Below are positions 17,324-26,876 of a DNA stretch of 64,000 bases, one piece after another (position 1 is the first letter of the stretch; every line of letters starts with the position of its first letter). The notes below the pieces were generated by a model. That model saw nothing but the letters and a program-made list of their open reading frames with translations. It was not told the origin of the DNA and searched no databases. This stretch comes from DATBGS01 sp036557885 (GTDB lineage Bacteria; Chloroflexota; Ktedonobacteria; Ktedonobacterales; DATBGS01): the NCBI GenBank assembly GCA_036557885.1, contig DATBGS010000005.1, forward strand, positions 67,317 to 131,316. Direction: 5' to 3'. A program made the translations under genes and the position numbers.

Positions 17324-18104
17324 CCCGCACTGGCAAGTGATTGATCTCGACCCAGTAACCTGGCGGCATCTTGGCCCCTTCTTTGAACCGCACCGCTACA
17401 TCGCAGCCGCCCAGCCTGGTGAGCATGGCCTCTTTGTGCTGCATGATGCCGGTAAGCTGCTCAGGGTGGTGGATACCCAGACGAACACCCTCCCGTCTGG
17501 CATCCCCACCCAGATCAGCGACCCGGAAACGCTGGCACAGGAACTCTATGGCCGAGGCGAATGGCAGCGCGTTCATATCATAAACCGGCGTCATCTTGCC
17601 TGGGTTGCCCAACAAGCCCAGGCAACTCCCCGGCGCGACCTCACCCTGGATGCTTACTATCATCTGGTATATACGCTGATGTGGGGCAACCGCGAAGGGT
17701 ATGTCTGCGTGCCGCCGCATCCTGGACAGATGTATGGCTGGACCTACTCAGAAATCCGCCGCTACATTGCAGACTTGCCCTCGCCCGCAACCCTTGCGCT
17801 TGGTGTATACTTAGATGCGGCGCTCTTTATTGGCCTTGTTCTCGTCTGCCAGGGAGGGCAGATTCGACGCGTAACAACGTTTGAGGGTCTGAACTGGAAT
17901 GTTGCGCACCCTGGCCCAACCGAGCAAACATTAACAGCGCTCTGTGAAGCCCTTGGGGCACAGTTCGCCCCGCCCGCCGCTGTATTGCTCTGCACTGAGT
18001 CCGTTTTTTCTACATGGCTCGCGGCAACAGACAAATGGGCATGTCTCTCTGAGGCACGCGCCAACGCAACTGCCATCTGGCACTACGCTGACCAAGCCAC
18101 CTGA
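17316..18104 (+). CDS. Unrecognised protein in the galactoside operon
   Basis: 262 residues whose ATG lies inside the end of the beta-galactosidase gene (8-bp overlap), which implies translational coupling. I do not recognise the family. Visible features are an N-terminal MIDPHWQVIDLDPVTWRHLG, a central aromatic stretch YHLVYTLMWGNREGYVCVPP, and one hydrophobic segment (LGVYLDAALFIGLVLVCQ). There is no signal peptide and no nucleotide-binding motif. Its position between beta-galactosidase and galactokinase suggests a role in the same sugar pathway, for example handling of a galactose derivative. That is inference from context only. Confidence 0.85.
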   Translation: MIDPHWQVIDLDPVTWRHLGPFFEPHRYIAAAQPGEHGLFVLHDAGKLLRVVDTQTNTLPSGIPTQISDPETLAQELYGRGEWQRVHIINRRHLAWVAQQAQATPRRDLTLDAYYHLVYTLMWGNREGYVCVPPHPGQMYGWTYSEIRRYIADLPSPATLALGVYLDAALFIGLVLVCQGGQIRRVTTFEGLNWNVAHPGPTEQTLTALCEALGAQFAPPAAVLLCTESVFSTWLAATDKWACLSEARANATAIWHYADQAT

Positions 18105-18159
18105 AAAGACGCTGAAACAGATCTCTATGTGCCCTTTGTGACGGGAAAGGCACATCTTA

Positions 18160-19395
18160 ATGCTTCAGGACTCTACCCTCCATCCTGTTGTGCGCGCCGC
18201 TGCTGCCTCCCTCGCAGAGGCATTCGGCGGTGCAGCACCCTGTTTAGCCTGGGCGCCTGGACGTGTCAACCTCATTGGCGAACACACAGACTATAACGAT
18301 GGCTGGGTGCTTCCTGTGGCCGTAGATCGCCTGGTAGCGCTGGCGGGCCGCCTTCGGCCTGATCGCGTAATTCGTCTCTTCTCACACCAGCACCACGAAC
18401 AAGCGAGCTTCTCTCTGGATGGGCTGACCCCCGCGAACAGCGCCGAGCGAGGCCAGCTACTACAGCACTGGGCGCGTTATCCGCTGGGAGTTGCGGCAGA
18501 GTTAATCGGCGCAGGCTATCCTCTGGTAGGCGCTGACGCGGCCATTGCTGGCGATGTCCCATTGGGTGCAGGAATGAGTTCTTCCGCAGCAATGGAGGTC
18601 GCCTGCGGCACCTTTTTTACCGCGCTGACCAATCTCACCCTGGAGCCACTAACCCTGGCCCGTCTGTGTCAGCAAGCCGAACAGCACGCAGTTGGCGTGC
18701 GCGTTGGCATTCTGGACCAGGCAGCCTCCTGCCTGGGGCGTCCAGATCAGGCGATTTTGCTTGATTGCCGCAGCCTGCATTACGAATACATCCCCTTCAC
18801 ATTGCCGGATGTCGCGCTGGTCGTCTGTGACACTGGCGTGCGCCGCGAACTTGCCAACAGCGCCTACAACGAGCGGCGCGCCCAATGCGAGCAAGCCACA
18901 GCCATGCTCGCTCAATTGTTACAGAAAGAGGGCCGAAAGACTCCTGTGCACGCCCTGCGCGATGTTTCCCCAGAAGAGTTCGCCCGGCATACTGCCGCCC
19001 TCCCAGAATTGCTCCTCCGCCGCGCGCGCCATGTCATCAGCGAAAACGCGCGAGTCTTGCAGGCCGTTGCAGCCCTGCGCTCTGGAGACACAACCACGCT
19101 GGGCGCGCTGCTCTTTGCCAGCCACGCCAGCCTGTGCGATGACTACGAAGTGAGTTGCCCAGAGCTAGATGTCATCGTAGAGCTTGCTCGACAGGTGCCC
19201 GGCGTCCTGGGCGCGCGGCTCATTGGCGCGGGCTTTGGCGGCTGCGTGCTGGCAGTGTGCAAACAAGCCGCCATCACTCCCCTGCAAGAACTGCTCACCC
19301 GCGACTACCCCGCGCGCACTGGCAAAGAGGCCAGCGTTTACCCCTGCGCCATCGGCACTGGCCCCGGCAGGATACTAAATACTATTCTTCCTTGA
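18160..19395 (+). CDS. galK: Galactokinase
   Basis: 411 residues of the GHMP kinase family, phosphorylating galactose with ATP to galactose-1-phosphate. The galactokinase signature is present (GRVNLIGEHTDYNDGWVLP, about 31-49). The phosphate-binding loop is PLGAGMSSSAAMEVA, and the third GHMP motif is near GARLIGAGFGGCVLAVC. It ends the galactoside operon. No galT or galE is seen in the window, so the rest of the Leloir pathway must be encoded elsewhere. A GGGAAAGG site precedes the ATG. Confidence 0.95.
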   Translation: MLQDSTLHPVVRAAAASLAEAFGGAAPCLAWAPGRVNLIGEHTDYNDGWVLPVAVDRLVALAGRLRPDRVIRLFSHQHHEQASFSLDGLTPANSAERGQLLQHWARYPLGVAAELIGAGYPLVGADAAIAGDVPLGAGMSSSAAMEVACGTFFTALTNLTLEPLTLARLCQQAEQHAVGVRVGILDQAASCLGRPDQAILLDCRSLHYEYIPFTLPDVALVVCDTGVRRELANSAYNERRAQCEQATAMLAQLLQKEGRKTPVHALRDVSPEEFARHTAALPELLLRRARHVISENARVLQAVAALRSGDTTTLGALLFASHASLCDDYEVSCPELDVIVELARQVPGVLGARLIGAGFGGCVLAVCKQAAITPLQELLTRDYPARTGKEASVYPCAIGTGPGRILNTILP

Positions 19396-19485
19396 TAAGA
19401 GGCGGTTTGCTCCGCAGCCCATGTAACCTTTCGTCATTTCATGGTACTGTTATAGGAGAAGTCGCATAAGACAAAGGAGCAACCG

Positions 19486-19920
19486 ATGCAAGATCATTAC
19501 CCCGTTCACAAAACAGAGCAGGAATGGGCCAAACAACTAACACCTGAGCAGTATCATGTCACGCGCAAGCACGGCACCGAGCGCCCCTTCACTGGCGCTT
19601 ACGCTGAGCACCATGCAGAAGGCACTTATACCTGTGTCTGCTGCGGAGCGCCTCTTTTTAGCTCAACAACCAAGTTTGAATCAGGGACGGGCTGGCCGAG
19701 CTTTTGGGCGCCTGCCGAATCTGCGCCAGTGGGCACCTCGGTAGATGATAGCTGGTTTATGCGGCGCGTTGAGGTACATTGCGACAATTGTGGCGCGCAC
19801 CTTGGGCATGTCTTTGACGACGGCCCTCGCCCTACCGGCCAGCGCTATTGCATCAATTCGGCGTCGCTCTCTTTTGACCCTGCTTCCAAGAAGCCCCAAA
19901 ACGGCCAGGAGCAACAATAA
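19486..19920 (+). CDS. msrB: Peptide-methionine (R)-S-oxide reductase MsrB
   Basis: 144 residues, full length for MsrB, which reduces methionine-R-sulfoxide in proteins. The catalytic cysteine is in RYCINSASLSF. Two CxxC pairs (CVCC near 45 and CDNC near 97) bind the structural zinc. FESGTGWPSF and HLGHVFDDGP are family motifs. AAAGGAG lies at good spacing before the ATG. It stands alone after the galactoside operon. Confidence 0.97.
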   Translation: MQDHYPVHKTEQEWAKQLTPEQYHVTRKHGTERPFTGAYAEHHAEGTYTCVCCGAPLFSSTTKFESGTGWPSFWAPAESAPVGTSVDDSWFMRRVEVHCDNCGAHLGHVFDDGPRPTGQRYCINSASLSFDPASKKPQNGQEQQ

Positions 19921-19943
19921 GCAACCTCTAGCACCATCTTCGC

Positions 19944-20001
19944 ATTCTCCCTGGTAGCCGCCTTCTCAGAGAAGCTTCTCTGTGCAGCCTACAGGGAGAA
20001 T
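19944..20001. terminator. Nested hairpin downstream of msrB
   Basis: ATTCTCCCTGGTAG (19944-19957) pairs with CTACAGGGAGAAT (19989-20001) with one bulged G. Inside it is the 16-bp perfect palindrome CAGAGAAGCTTCTCTG (19967-19982). The downstream sequence is T-rich (TTGTGGTCTTTT). It is a probable msrB terminator. Confidence 0.55.
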
Positions 20002-20157
20002 TGTGGTCTTTTCCACTCTATTTATGTGAAGAGATTTCTTCCTATCCTTCCTGAAGTACGCTATACTCGGAAAAAGACCGTAGAAGATGGCTCAACCTCG
20101 CGTGTGTCCATCCGTTTGGGGGAATACTTTGCCCCTAATGAGAAGGAGGACACTCCT

Positions 20158-21705
20158 ATGGCTTGGGCTGTTACCACTATTGACTGTCCATATTGTTCCG
20201 CCCTCTTACCCGCTAATGCGAGTTTTTGCAAGACATGCGGCAGACCTATTCGGGTATCTGCCCTGCTACCGCAAATCATTGATCCCCCCTACTTAAAGGA
20301 AGCGCTGGCAGATTTTCAGCAAAAATATCCCACCTTCGTTTCCACCGCCCGCCTGGATACCCTGCGCGCCAGAGAGTACGCCCGCCTTGATCAGCAGCGG
20401 CACGTCTATCTGGATTACACCGGCGGTGGGCTTTACGCCGAATCTCAACTGCGGGACCACATGGCCCTGCTCACCAGCCAGGTATTTGGCAACCCCCACT
20501 CCACAAATCCTGCTTCCCAGGCCATGACCGATCTTGTGGAGCACACGCGCAGCTTCGTTCTGGAATATTTCAACGCTGACCCCAGGGAATACGAAGCGAT
20601 CTTTACTCCAAATGCCAGCGGCGCGCTCAAACTTGTTGGCGAAGCCTACCCTTTCGAGCCTGGCGGTCACTATCTCCTGACCTTCGACAATCACAACTCC
20701 GTCAACGGCATCCGCGAGTTTGTCCGCGCCAAAGGCGCGACGTTCTCCTATGTGCCCATCACGCCACCAGATATGCGAGTAGACGAAGCCCGCCTGCGCC
20801 AATTGCTCCGTCAAGCACGGCGCGCGCACGCCAACCTCTTCGCCTACCCTGCCCAATCTAACGTCAGCGGGGTACAGCATCCCCTGGAGTGGATTGAACT
20901 GGCGCGTGAACACGGGTGGGATGTCCTGGTGGACGCTGCCGCCTTTGTCCCAACCAATCGCCTGGACCTGAGCCGCTGGCACCCAGATTTTGTGCCTCTC
21001 TCCTTCTATAAAATCTTCGGCTACCCAACGGGGGTGGGGTGCCTGCTCGCGCGCAAACAGGCGCTAGCAAAACTCAAGCGGCCCTGGTATGCTGGTGGCA
21101 CCATCACCCTCTCTTCGGTCCTGGCCGCCGAAGATACCGGCGCGGGCTTCTATCTGACGCCTGGCTCCTCCGGCTTTGAGGATGGCACCGTCAACTACCT
21201 CAACATTCCCGCCGTTGAAATTGGGCTAAAGCACATTGCCAGCATCGGCATCGAGATGATCCACGAGCGTGTACTCTGTCTGACCGGATGGCTGCTCGAT
21301 CAACTGGCCGCATTACGCCACAGCAACGGCAAGCCCGCTGTTCAGATCTACGGCCCGCTCACCACAGAACAGCGCGGTGGAACGATTGCGTTCAACTTCT
21401 TTAACCCGGAAGGTGAACTTCTCGATTGCTATCAGGCTCAGGACAAGGCCAATCAGCTTACCATCTCCCTGCGCAGCGGATGCTTCTGCAACCCAGGCGT
21501 CCGAGAGGTTGCTCTGGGTTTCACAGCAGAGCGCCTGGCAAACTGCTTTAGAGAAAAAGATCGCATGAGCTACGAGCAATTTCTCCATCTGATTGATGGG
21601 CAAAAGACTGGCGCGCTGCGCATCTCCGTTGGCCTGGCAACCAATTTTGTCGATGTCTACCGCTTCATGCAGTTTGCCCAAACATTCGTAGACAGAAGGG
21701 CTTAA
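20158..21705 (+). CDS. MoCo-sulfurase-like cysteine desulfurase with an N-terminal zinc ribbon
   Basis: 515 residues from the ATG at 20158, which follows AAGGAGG. An in-frame upstream start at 20026 has no such site. Residues 10-30 hold a double CxxC zinc ribbon (CPYC and CKTCG). The rest is a class V aminotransferase-fold PLP enzyme closest in motif to the N-terminal domain of eukaryotic molybdenum-cofactor sulfurases: GNPHSTNPAS, the PLP lysine Lys285 in SFYKIFGYPTG, and the persulfide-forming cysteines Cys442 and Cys444 in SGCFCNPG. The likely reaction is sulfur removal from L-cysteine to a persulfide. The acceptor is unknown, and the zinc ribbon may recruit it. No molybdoenzyme gene is nearby. 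Confidence 0.87.
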   Translation: MAWAVTTIDCPYCSALLPANASFCKTCGRPIRVSALLPQIIDPPYLKEALADFQQKYPTFVSTARLDTLRAREYARLDQQRHVYLDYTGGGLYAESQLRDHMALLTSQVFGNPHSTNPASQAMTDLVEHTRSFVLEYFNADPREYEAIFTPNASGALKLVGEAYPFEPGGHYLLTFDNHNSVNGIREFVRAKGATFSYVPITPPDMRVDEARLRQLLRQARRAHANLFAYPAQSNVSGVQHPLEWIELAREHGWDVLVDAAAFVPTNRLDLSRWHPDFVPLSFYKIFGYPTGVGCLLARKQALAKLKRPWYAGGTITLSSVLAAEDTGAGFYLTPGSSGFEDGTVNYLNIPAVEIGLKHIASIGIEMIHERVLCLTGWLLDQLAALRHSNGKPAVQIYGPLTTEQRGGTIAFNFFNPEGELLDCYQAQDKANQLTISLRSGCFCNPGVREVALGFTAERLANCFREKDRMSYEQFLHLIDGQKTGALRISVGLATNFVDVYRFMQFAQTFVDRRA

Positions 21706-21718
21706 AAGCTGCTGTACA

Positions 21719-21773
21719 GCAGAACAAAGTATGAGCCACCGACTGCTGGTTGGTGGCTCATACTTTGTTCTGC
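21719..21773. terminator. Perfect 22-bp hairpin between convergent genes
   Basis: Bases 21719-21740 are the exact reverse complement of 21752-21773, with an 11-nt loop. It lies between the convergent desulfurase and M20 genes. CCAACCTTTT follows on the plus strand and AGCTTTTAAG on the minus strand, so it could act as a bidirectional terminator. Confidence 0.75.
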
Positions 21774-21780
21774 CAACCTT

Positions 21781-23154
21781 TTAGAGATCAGCAAACTCAT
21801 CGAGAATGCGCCCGATATGCCGCGCAGCGTTCTGGAAATCGGTCACGCGCACATGCTCGTCTGGCGCGTGCGTCTTGTTGTCCCAATAGCCCACACCGGG
21901 CGAAATGACCGGGATATTCCCCAGTGGCCGCGCAATGGCATAGACCGGCGACGTGCCCCCAATCAGAGGCACCACCCTCCCCGCCACGCCATAGACCTCC
22001 TTGCCAGTGCGCAGATTCAGTTGAATCAGTGGATGGTCGGGGTCTTGGGTATAGGGGAAGCCCGCGCCACCAAGCTGCGTCACCGTCACATCCGCAAAGC
22101 CCTGCTGATCCAGATGCGCTCGCAGCTTCGCCAGAATATCACGCGGGTCTTGATTGGGAACCAGGCGAAAATCAATCTTAACACTGGCGCGGGCCGGAAT
22201 CACCGTCTTTGAGCCTGGCCCCTGATAGCCTGCGGTCAATCCAGCAATGTTGCACGTGGGCCGATACACCGCCTCAGTCCAGGCCAACCCGGTCAGACCA
22301 TTCACAAACCGATCAACGCCGTAGGTGGTCCGATTGGATTCTTCTGCCGCGCCGTCGTCGTAGAACTCTTTGATGAGAGAGAGCGCGCGCTCACCCATCG
22401 GCAGCGCGTCATCATAAAAACCGGGAATTAATATCTGCTCTTGCTCATCCTTCAACGTCATCAACGCCCGCAGCAATCGCCACGCGGCATTCGGCAGCAC
22501 ATGCGCGCCTCCCGAATGCGCGTCCCGTCGCATCGTCTCAACCGCCAGTTCCACATACAACAACCCACGCGGACCGAGCCAGCAGGTTGGCTCTCCACGC
22601 ACATTAATTCCGCCTTCCTCCCAGATGGCCCCCTGCGCCGCCAGCAGATCAGTATGCGCCAGGACAAACTCCGCAAAGTGCTGGCTCCCAATCTCCTCCT
22701 CACCCTCCACCACAAAGGTGACATTGCACGGCAACTGCCCACCATTCGCCGCTCGCACCGCGTCTACTGCCGCCAGCCGCGCAATGAACTCGCCCTTATC
22801 ATCCTTTGCCCCACGCGCATACAACGCCCCGTCGCGGATTTCTGGCTGGAATGGTGGCGCAGTCCACAACTCCAGCGGCTCCGGCGGCTGCACATCATAA
22901 TGATTATAAAAGAGCAGCGTGCGACCTGCTTTCCCTCTGGCGGTTCCAACGACGATGGGATGACCGGCGGTCTGGAAGATTTGGGCCTCGAACCCATGCT
23001 CCTGCAAAATCTCCGCCACCAGAGACGCGCAATCGTCAATGCCCTCGTGTCGCGCCGACACGCTGGGCTGCGCGCAGAGCCGCTTGACGGTTTCCAATGT
23101 GGCGGGCAGATGCTCCGCAATAAAGCGATCAATAGCCTGGGCTGTGGTTGTCAC
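21781..23154 (-). CDS. M20-family metallopeptidase (dipeptidase/carboxypeptidase type)
   Basis: About 457 residues. Di-zinc ligands and catalytic residues appear in NHYDVQPPEP (His and catalytic Asp), RGAKDDKGEF (bridging Asp), VEGEEEIGS (general base Glu) and a C-terminal GGTSPVYAI. The length and the dimerisation-domain insertion fit the CNDP/DUG1-like dipeptidases, with substrate most likely a dipeptide or N-acyl amino acid. Three start codons in a row are possible (TTG 23160, TTG 23157, GTG 23154). The GTG is chosen because AAAGGA then lies 9 nt upstream. Cytoplasmic, with no signal peptide. Confidence 0.92.
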   Translation of the reverse strand: MTTTAQAIDRFIAEHLPATLETVKRLCAQPSVSARHEGIDDCASLVAEILQEHGFEAQIFQTAGHPIVVGTARGKAGRTLLFYNHYDVQPPEPLELWTAPPFQPEIRDGALYARGAKDDKGEFIARLAAVDAVRAANGGQLPCNVTFVVEGEEEIGSQHFAEFVLAHTDLLAAQGAIWEEGGINVRGEPTCWLGPRGLLYVELAVETMRRDAHSGGAHVLPNAAWRLLRALMTLKDEQEQILIPGFYDDALPMGERALSLIKEFYDDGAAEESNRTTYGVDRFVNGLTGLAWTEAVYRPTCNIAGLTAGYQGPGSKTVIPARASVKIDFRLVPNQDPRDILAKLRAHLDQQGFADVTVTQLGGAGFPYTQDPDHPLIQLNLRTGKEVYGVAGRVVPLIGGTSPVYAIARPLGNIPVISPGVGYWDNKTHAPDEHVRVTDFQNAARHIGRILDEFADL

Positions 23155-23349
23155 CAACAACCATCCTTTCTAAACTCCTACAGTGCCTTGAAAAGAAACC
23201 TGGGGACTTGGAACAAGGGAAACGGAGAAATCATCAGAGGGCCTCTTGCGCCTGAACAGATGTCTTCCTATGCAGTGTATTGTAGCAAAATGTACTGAAA
23301 ATGAGCGGGAAACATGTTGCTCTTTTGTTCAGAAACGGTTGGGAGTAGG

Positions 23350-25128
23350 CTAAAGCACCTCTGTTTCCTCTGGCCCGGCATTCATGAGCCGTTCCAAAGC
23401 CTGCTGCTCAGTCATGGTATCAACCTTCGTATCGTACCGATCTCGTCGAACCGCTTCTAGATACTGCTCCACCTCGTGTTCAGGAAAGCCCAACCGAACC
23501 AACGCCTGCCGGATAATCGCCAGCCCACCTTCCAGTTCAGGATGAATAACCTCTTCTGCTCCGAGCCTGTCCAGGCGTTCTACGCCTCCCTGTGTCGCGG
23601 CGCGGGCGATGATGACCACCCCAGGCGCCAGATCATGCGCCGTTGCAACGATCAGTTCTGCGGCGGCCTCTTCCGGCACCGTCACCACCAACGCGCGAGC
23701 ACGCTCCAAATGGGCATGCGTCAGTATCTCCGAGTTCGCCGCATCGCCCAACAAGATAGCAATTCCCTGCTGTTCCAGCCTCTTTACGCGCTCCACATCC
23801 TTGTCCACCACTAACTGGGGCACCGCAAGATGTTGCAGTACCGTGACCACCTGCTGGCCGACCCGTCCATACCCCACAACCACCACATGATTGCGAAGCG
23901 CCTCGCTCGGTGGCGGGGGCAGTGGGCCATGACGATTCAGGCGCTGCCACAGCCAGGGCCACCGCTGCAACAACGTTTCTGCCGGAGCCATAGCCCGGAA
24001 CAGGAGCGGATTCAGCAAAATGGAAAGCAGCGCCCCTGCCAGAATCAGCGAATACTCGTCCTGGGTAAGCAGCTTTAATGCCACCGCCGCCTGGCCGATA
24101 ATAAACGAAAACTCCCCGATCTGGCTCAGCCCGGCAGCCACAACCAGCAGTGTACGCGCCGAGGCAGGAATCAAAAACCCCAGCAGGAGCGTCAAAAATG
24201 GTTTCCCCAGCACAATCAGCGCGGTCAGCGCGAGCACTTGTTCGAGGTGAGTATATACATAGAGAGGATTCACCAACATGCCTATGGAGACAAAGAAGAG
24301 GACCGCAAATGTTTCCTGAAACGGCAAAATCTCGGCCCCAACCTGATGGCTGATCGCTGATTCACTAATGACAACTCCTGCCAAAAAAGCGCCCAGCGCC
24401 AGCGAGACGCCAAAGAGTTCTGCTGCTTCCAGCGCCACCCCCAGGGCAATCACCACCACCGCCACAATAAACAACTCCCGCGAGCGCGTGTGCGCAATGC
24501 GCAAAAGCAGCCAGGGAATTACCCGCACCCCAACCAGGAGCATCACCCCGGCAAAGAGCGTCGCTTTCAGGAGCGCCAGCCCCGCCGTTTGCCACAGGTT
24601 CCCCTGGTCTACGGGAGCCAGCGCGGGCAGCAAAACGAGCATCAACACGGTTGCCAGGTCTTCCAACACCAGCCAGCCCACCGCAACCTGCCCATGCTGA
24701 GTATTGAGTAGCCCCTGATCCATCAAACTGCGCAAAAGCACCACCGTACTGGCGATAGAAATTGCCAGGCCCAGCACAACCCCTGCCCCAACCGTCCATC
24801 CCCAGAGCTGCGTCAGGGCAAACCCCGACAGCGTAGCGAGCAGCATTTGCCCCACCGCTCCTGGGATAGCAATTTTCTTGACTGCCCACAGGTCACGCAG
24901 CGAAAAATGCAAACCAACCCCAAACAGAAGAAAGACCACGCCCAGTTCGGCTAACTGGCGAATAGTCTCGTAATCACCATTGAATCCAGGGGTAAAGGGG
25001 CCAATCGCAACCCCTGCTACCAGATACCCCACAACCGGAGGCAGTTTGAGGCGACGAGCTATCACCCCTCCACAGAAGGCAGCCCCTAAAGCGATGGTCA
25101 TCTGCAACAGCAAGGGTAGGGCGTGCAT
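23350..25128 (-). CDS. CPA2-family cation:proton antiporter with C-terminal TrkA-N (RCK) domain
   Basis: 592 residues. The first 390 or so form a polytopic KefB/KefC-like transporter with about 12 helices (VFLLFGVGLHFSLRDL, ISIASTVVLLRSLMDQG, GWLVLEDLATVLML). Residues 405-520 are a Rossmann RCK domain with the dinucleotide motif VVVGYGRVGQQV and then LLGDAANSEIL, which normally binds NAD(H) or a nucleotide and gates K+/H+ or Na+/H+ exchange. It is monocistronic and divergent from the PLP decarboxylase. The ion is not fixed by the sequence. Confidence 0.93.
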   Translation of the reverse strand: MHALPLLLQMTIALGAAFCGGVIARRLKLPPVVGYLVAGVAIGPFTPGFNGDYETIRQLAELGVVFLLFGVGLHFSLRDLWAVKKIAIPGAVGQMLLATLSGFALTQLWGWTVGAGVVLGLAISIASTVVLLRSLMDQGLLNTQHGQVAVGWLVLEDLATVLMLVLLPALAPVDQGNLWQTAGLALLKATLFAGVMLLVGVRVIPWLLLRIAHTRSRELFIVAVVVIALGVALEAAELFGVSLALGAFLAGVVISESAISHQVGAEILPFQETFAVLFFVSIGMLVNPLYVYTHLEQVLALTALIVLGKPFLTLLLGFLIPASARTLLVVAAGLSQIGEFSFIIGQAAVALKLLTQDEYSLILAGALLSILLNPLLFRAMAPAETLLQRWPWLWQRLNRHGPLPPPPSEALRNHVVVVGYGRVGQQVVTVLQHLAVPQLVVDKDVERVKRLEQQGIAILLGDAANSEILTHAHLERARALVVTVPEEAAAELIVATAHDLAPGVVIIARAATQGGVERLDRLGAEEVIHPELEGGLAIIRQALVRLGFPEHEVEQYLEAVRRDRYDTKVDTMTEQQALERLMNAGPEETEVL

Positions 25129-25360
25129 TAGTCAGCTTCTTTCTCTCTTGACTACTTCTTAGATGGGCTATACTGTTGGTCAGCACAGCACCCCCAAAAC
25201 GCGGCGGGTGAGATCATGAAGGTAGCGCGCTACGTTTGAATGTCACTTTGCTTAGAGAGCGAGAGAAACAGGGTCAGAAAGTCCCCAGTTTACTCGCAGG
25301 ATACCATCTCATAAGCAGTGAAATCAAACATCAGAATAAAATCCGTAGGAGCGTGTGCAG

Positions 25361-26776
25361 ATGAATCCAGAAGAATTCCGCAAGATCGGCCACCAGCTTA
25401 TAGATTGGATTGCTGACTATCGCGCCAGGGTCGCCGACTTTCCGGTCATGGCGCGCACTCAGCCTGGCGAGGTGCTTGCCCAACTTCCCAGTGCCCCGCC
25501 TGAGTCTGGCGAATCATTCGACGGCATCTTCCGCGACCTGGAGCAGATCATTCTTCCAGGAGTTTCTCACTGGCAAAGTCCACGCTTCTACGGCTATTTC
25601 CCAGCCAACAGCGAGCTTGCTTCTGTCCTTGGCGACTTCCTGAGCACTGGCCTGGGCATCATTGGCCTCTCCTGGCAATCCAGCCCAGCCCTGAGCGAAC
25701 TGGAAGAGGTCGTGACCGACTGGATGCGTCAAATGGTCGGCCTTTCAGCAGGCTGGAGTGGAGTGATTCAGGATACCGCCTCAACCAGCACGTTGATAGC
25801 CCTGCTCTGCGCTCGCGAACGAGCTTCCGACTACTCGCTGGCTCGCGGCGGTTTGCAAGGCGGCAGCAAGCCCCTGGTTGTTTACATCTCCAGCTACAGC
25901 CATAGCTCCGTCGAGAAAGCGGCGCTTCTTGCCGGATTTGGGCGCGCCTATGTTCGCGCCATTCCAACCGACGAGCGCTATGCCATGCGCCCTGAAGCCC
26001 TGAGCGCGGCTATTCAGGCCGACATCGAGCGCGGCCTCACCCCCTGTGCCGTCGTCGCAACCGTTGGCACCACCACGACCACCGCGCTCGACCCACTGGA
26101 GGCAATCGCGCAGATTGCCAGTCAATATGGCCTCTGGCTGCACATAGATGCAGCAATGGCTGGCTCGGCCATGATCTTGCCCGAATGCCGCTGGATGTGG
26201 CAGGGCATCGAAGGCGCCGACTCTTTGGTGTTCAACGCCCACAAGTGGCTGGGCGCCGTCTTTGATTGCTCGCTGTACTACGTTCGCGACCCGCAGCATC
26301 TGGTGCGCATTATGGGCACCAACCCCAGCTTTTTGCAGAGTTCAGTAGACAATCGCGTCAAGAACCTGCGCGACTGGGGCATTCCACTGGGGCGCCGCTT
26401 CCGCGCCCTCAAACTCTGGTGTCTCATCCGCGAACAGGGCGTGGCCGGATTGCAAGCGCGCTTGCGCCGCGACCTCGCCAACGCCCAATGGTTTGCTGAG
26501 CAAGTTCAGGCAACTCCCAACTGGCGCGTCCTGGCTCCGGTGCCCCTTCAGACGATCTGTGTGCGCCACGAGCCACCCGGATTGGCCGATGAAGCATTGG
26601 ACCGTCACACGCTGGCCTGGGCAGAGCGCGTCAACCAATCCGGCGAAGGCTACCTCACGCCCGCAACGTTGGATGCCCGCTGGATGGTGCGCGTCTCAAT
26701 TGGCTCGCTTCTCACCGAACACGAGCATGTTGCGGCACTTTGGGAAGTGATGCAGCGCGAGGCAGAGCACATCTAG
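25361..26776 (+). CDS. PLP-dependent group II amino acid decarboxylase (aromatic-L-amino-acid decarboxylase-like)
   Basis: 471 residues, the usual length for DOPA/tryptophan decarboxylases. Key motifs are SPRFYGYFPANSE, TSTLIALLCARERA, the carboxylate-interacting HIDAAMAGSAMI, and the PLP lysine Lys295 in FNAHKWLGAVFDCS. The likely reaction is decarboxylation of an aromatic amino acid to an amine, or a related aldehyde-forming reaction. The ATG at 25361 lies 9 nt after AGGAG; a GTG two codons earlier is less likely. The gene is alone, between an antiporter and a kinase. Confidence 0.92.
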   Translation: MNPEEFRKIGHQLIDWIADYRARVADFPVMARTQPGEVLAQLPSAPPESGESFDGIFRDLEQIILPGVSHWQSPRFYGYFPANSELASVLGDFLSTGLGIIGLSWQSSPALSELEEVVTDWMRQMVGLSAGWSGVIQDTASTSTLIALLCARERASDYSLARGGLQGGSKPLVVYISSYSHSSVEKAALLAGFGRAYVRAIPTDERYAMRPEALSAAIQADIERGLTPCAVVATVGTTTTTALDPLEAIAQIASQYGLWLHIDAAMAGSAMILPECRWMWQGIEGADSLVFNAHKWLGAVFDCSLYYVRDPQHLVRIMGTNPSFLQSSVDNRVKNLRDWGIPLGRRFRALKLWCLIREQGVAGLQARLRRDLANAQWFAEQVQATPNWRVLAPVPLQTICVRHEPPGLADEALDRHTLAWAERVNQSGEGYLTPATLDARWMVRVSIGSLLTEHEHVAALWEVMQREAEHI

Positions 26777-26847
26777 CAATCTTGCAGAAAAGTTCGGCAG
26801 AGAGCGCTCCAAGAGAGCCTTGATGCTCTTTTGCCTCTCCTGCTCGC

Positions 26848-26876
26848 TTGACGTTCTTGAGCAACTCATCTACAAT
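26848..26876 (+). promoter_or_regulatory. Probable sigma70 promoter of the kinase-carboxypeptidase gene
   Basis: TTGACG at 26848-26853, a 17-bp spacer and TACAAT at 26871-26876. The leader to the ATG at 27000 would be about 115 nt and contains a 7-bp stem hairpin (TGACGCC 26946-26952 with GGCGTCA 26960-26966). Confidence 0.65.

Noticed and set aside
22441..23298. 285-codon open frame on the plus strand
   Set aside because: Antisense to the M20 peptidase, rich in Arg, His and Gln as expected of a shadow frame.
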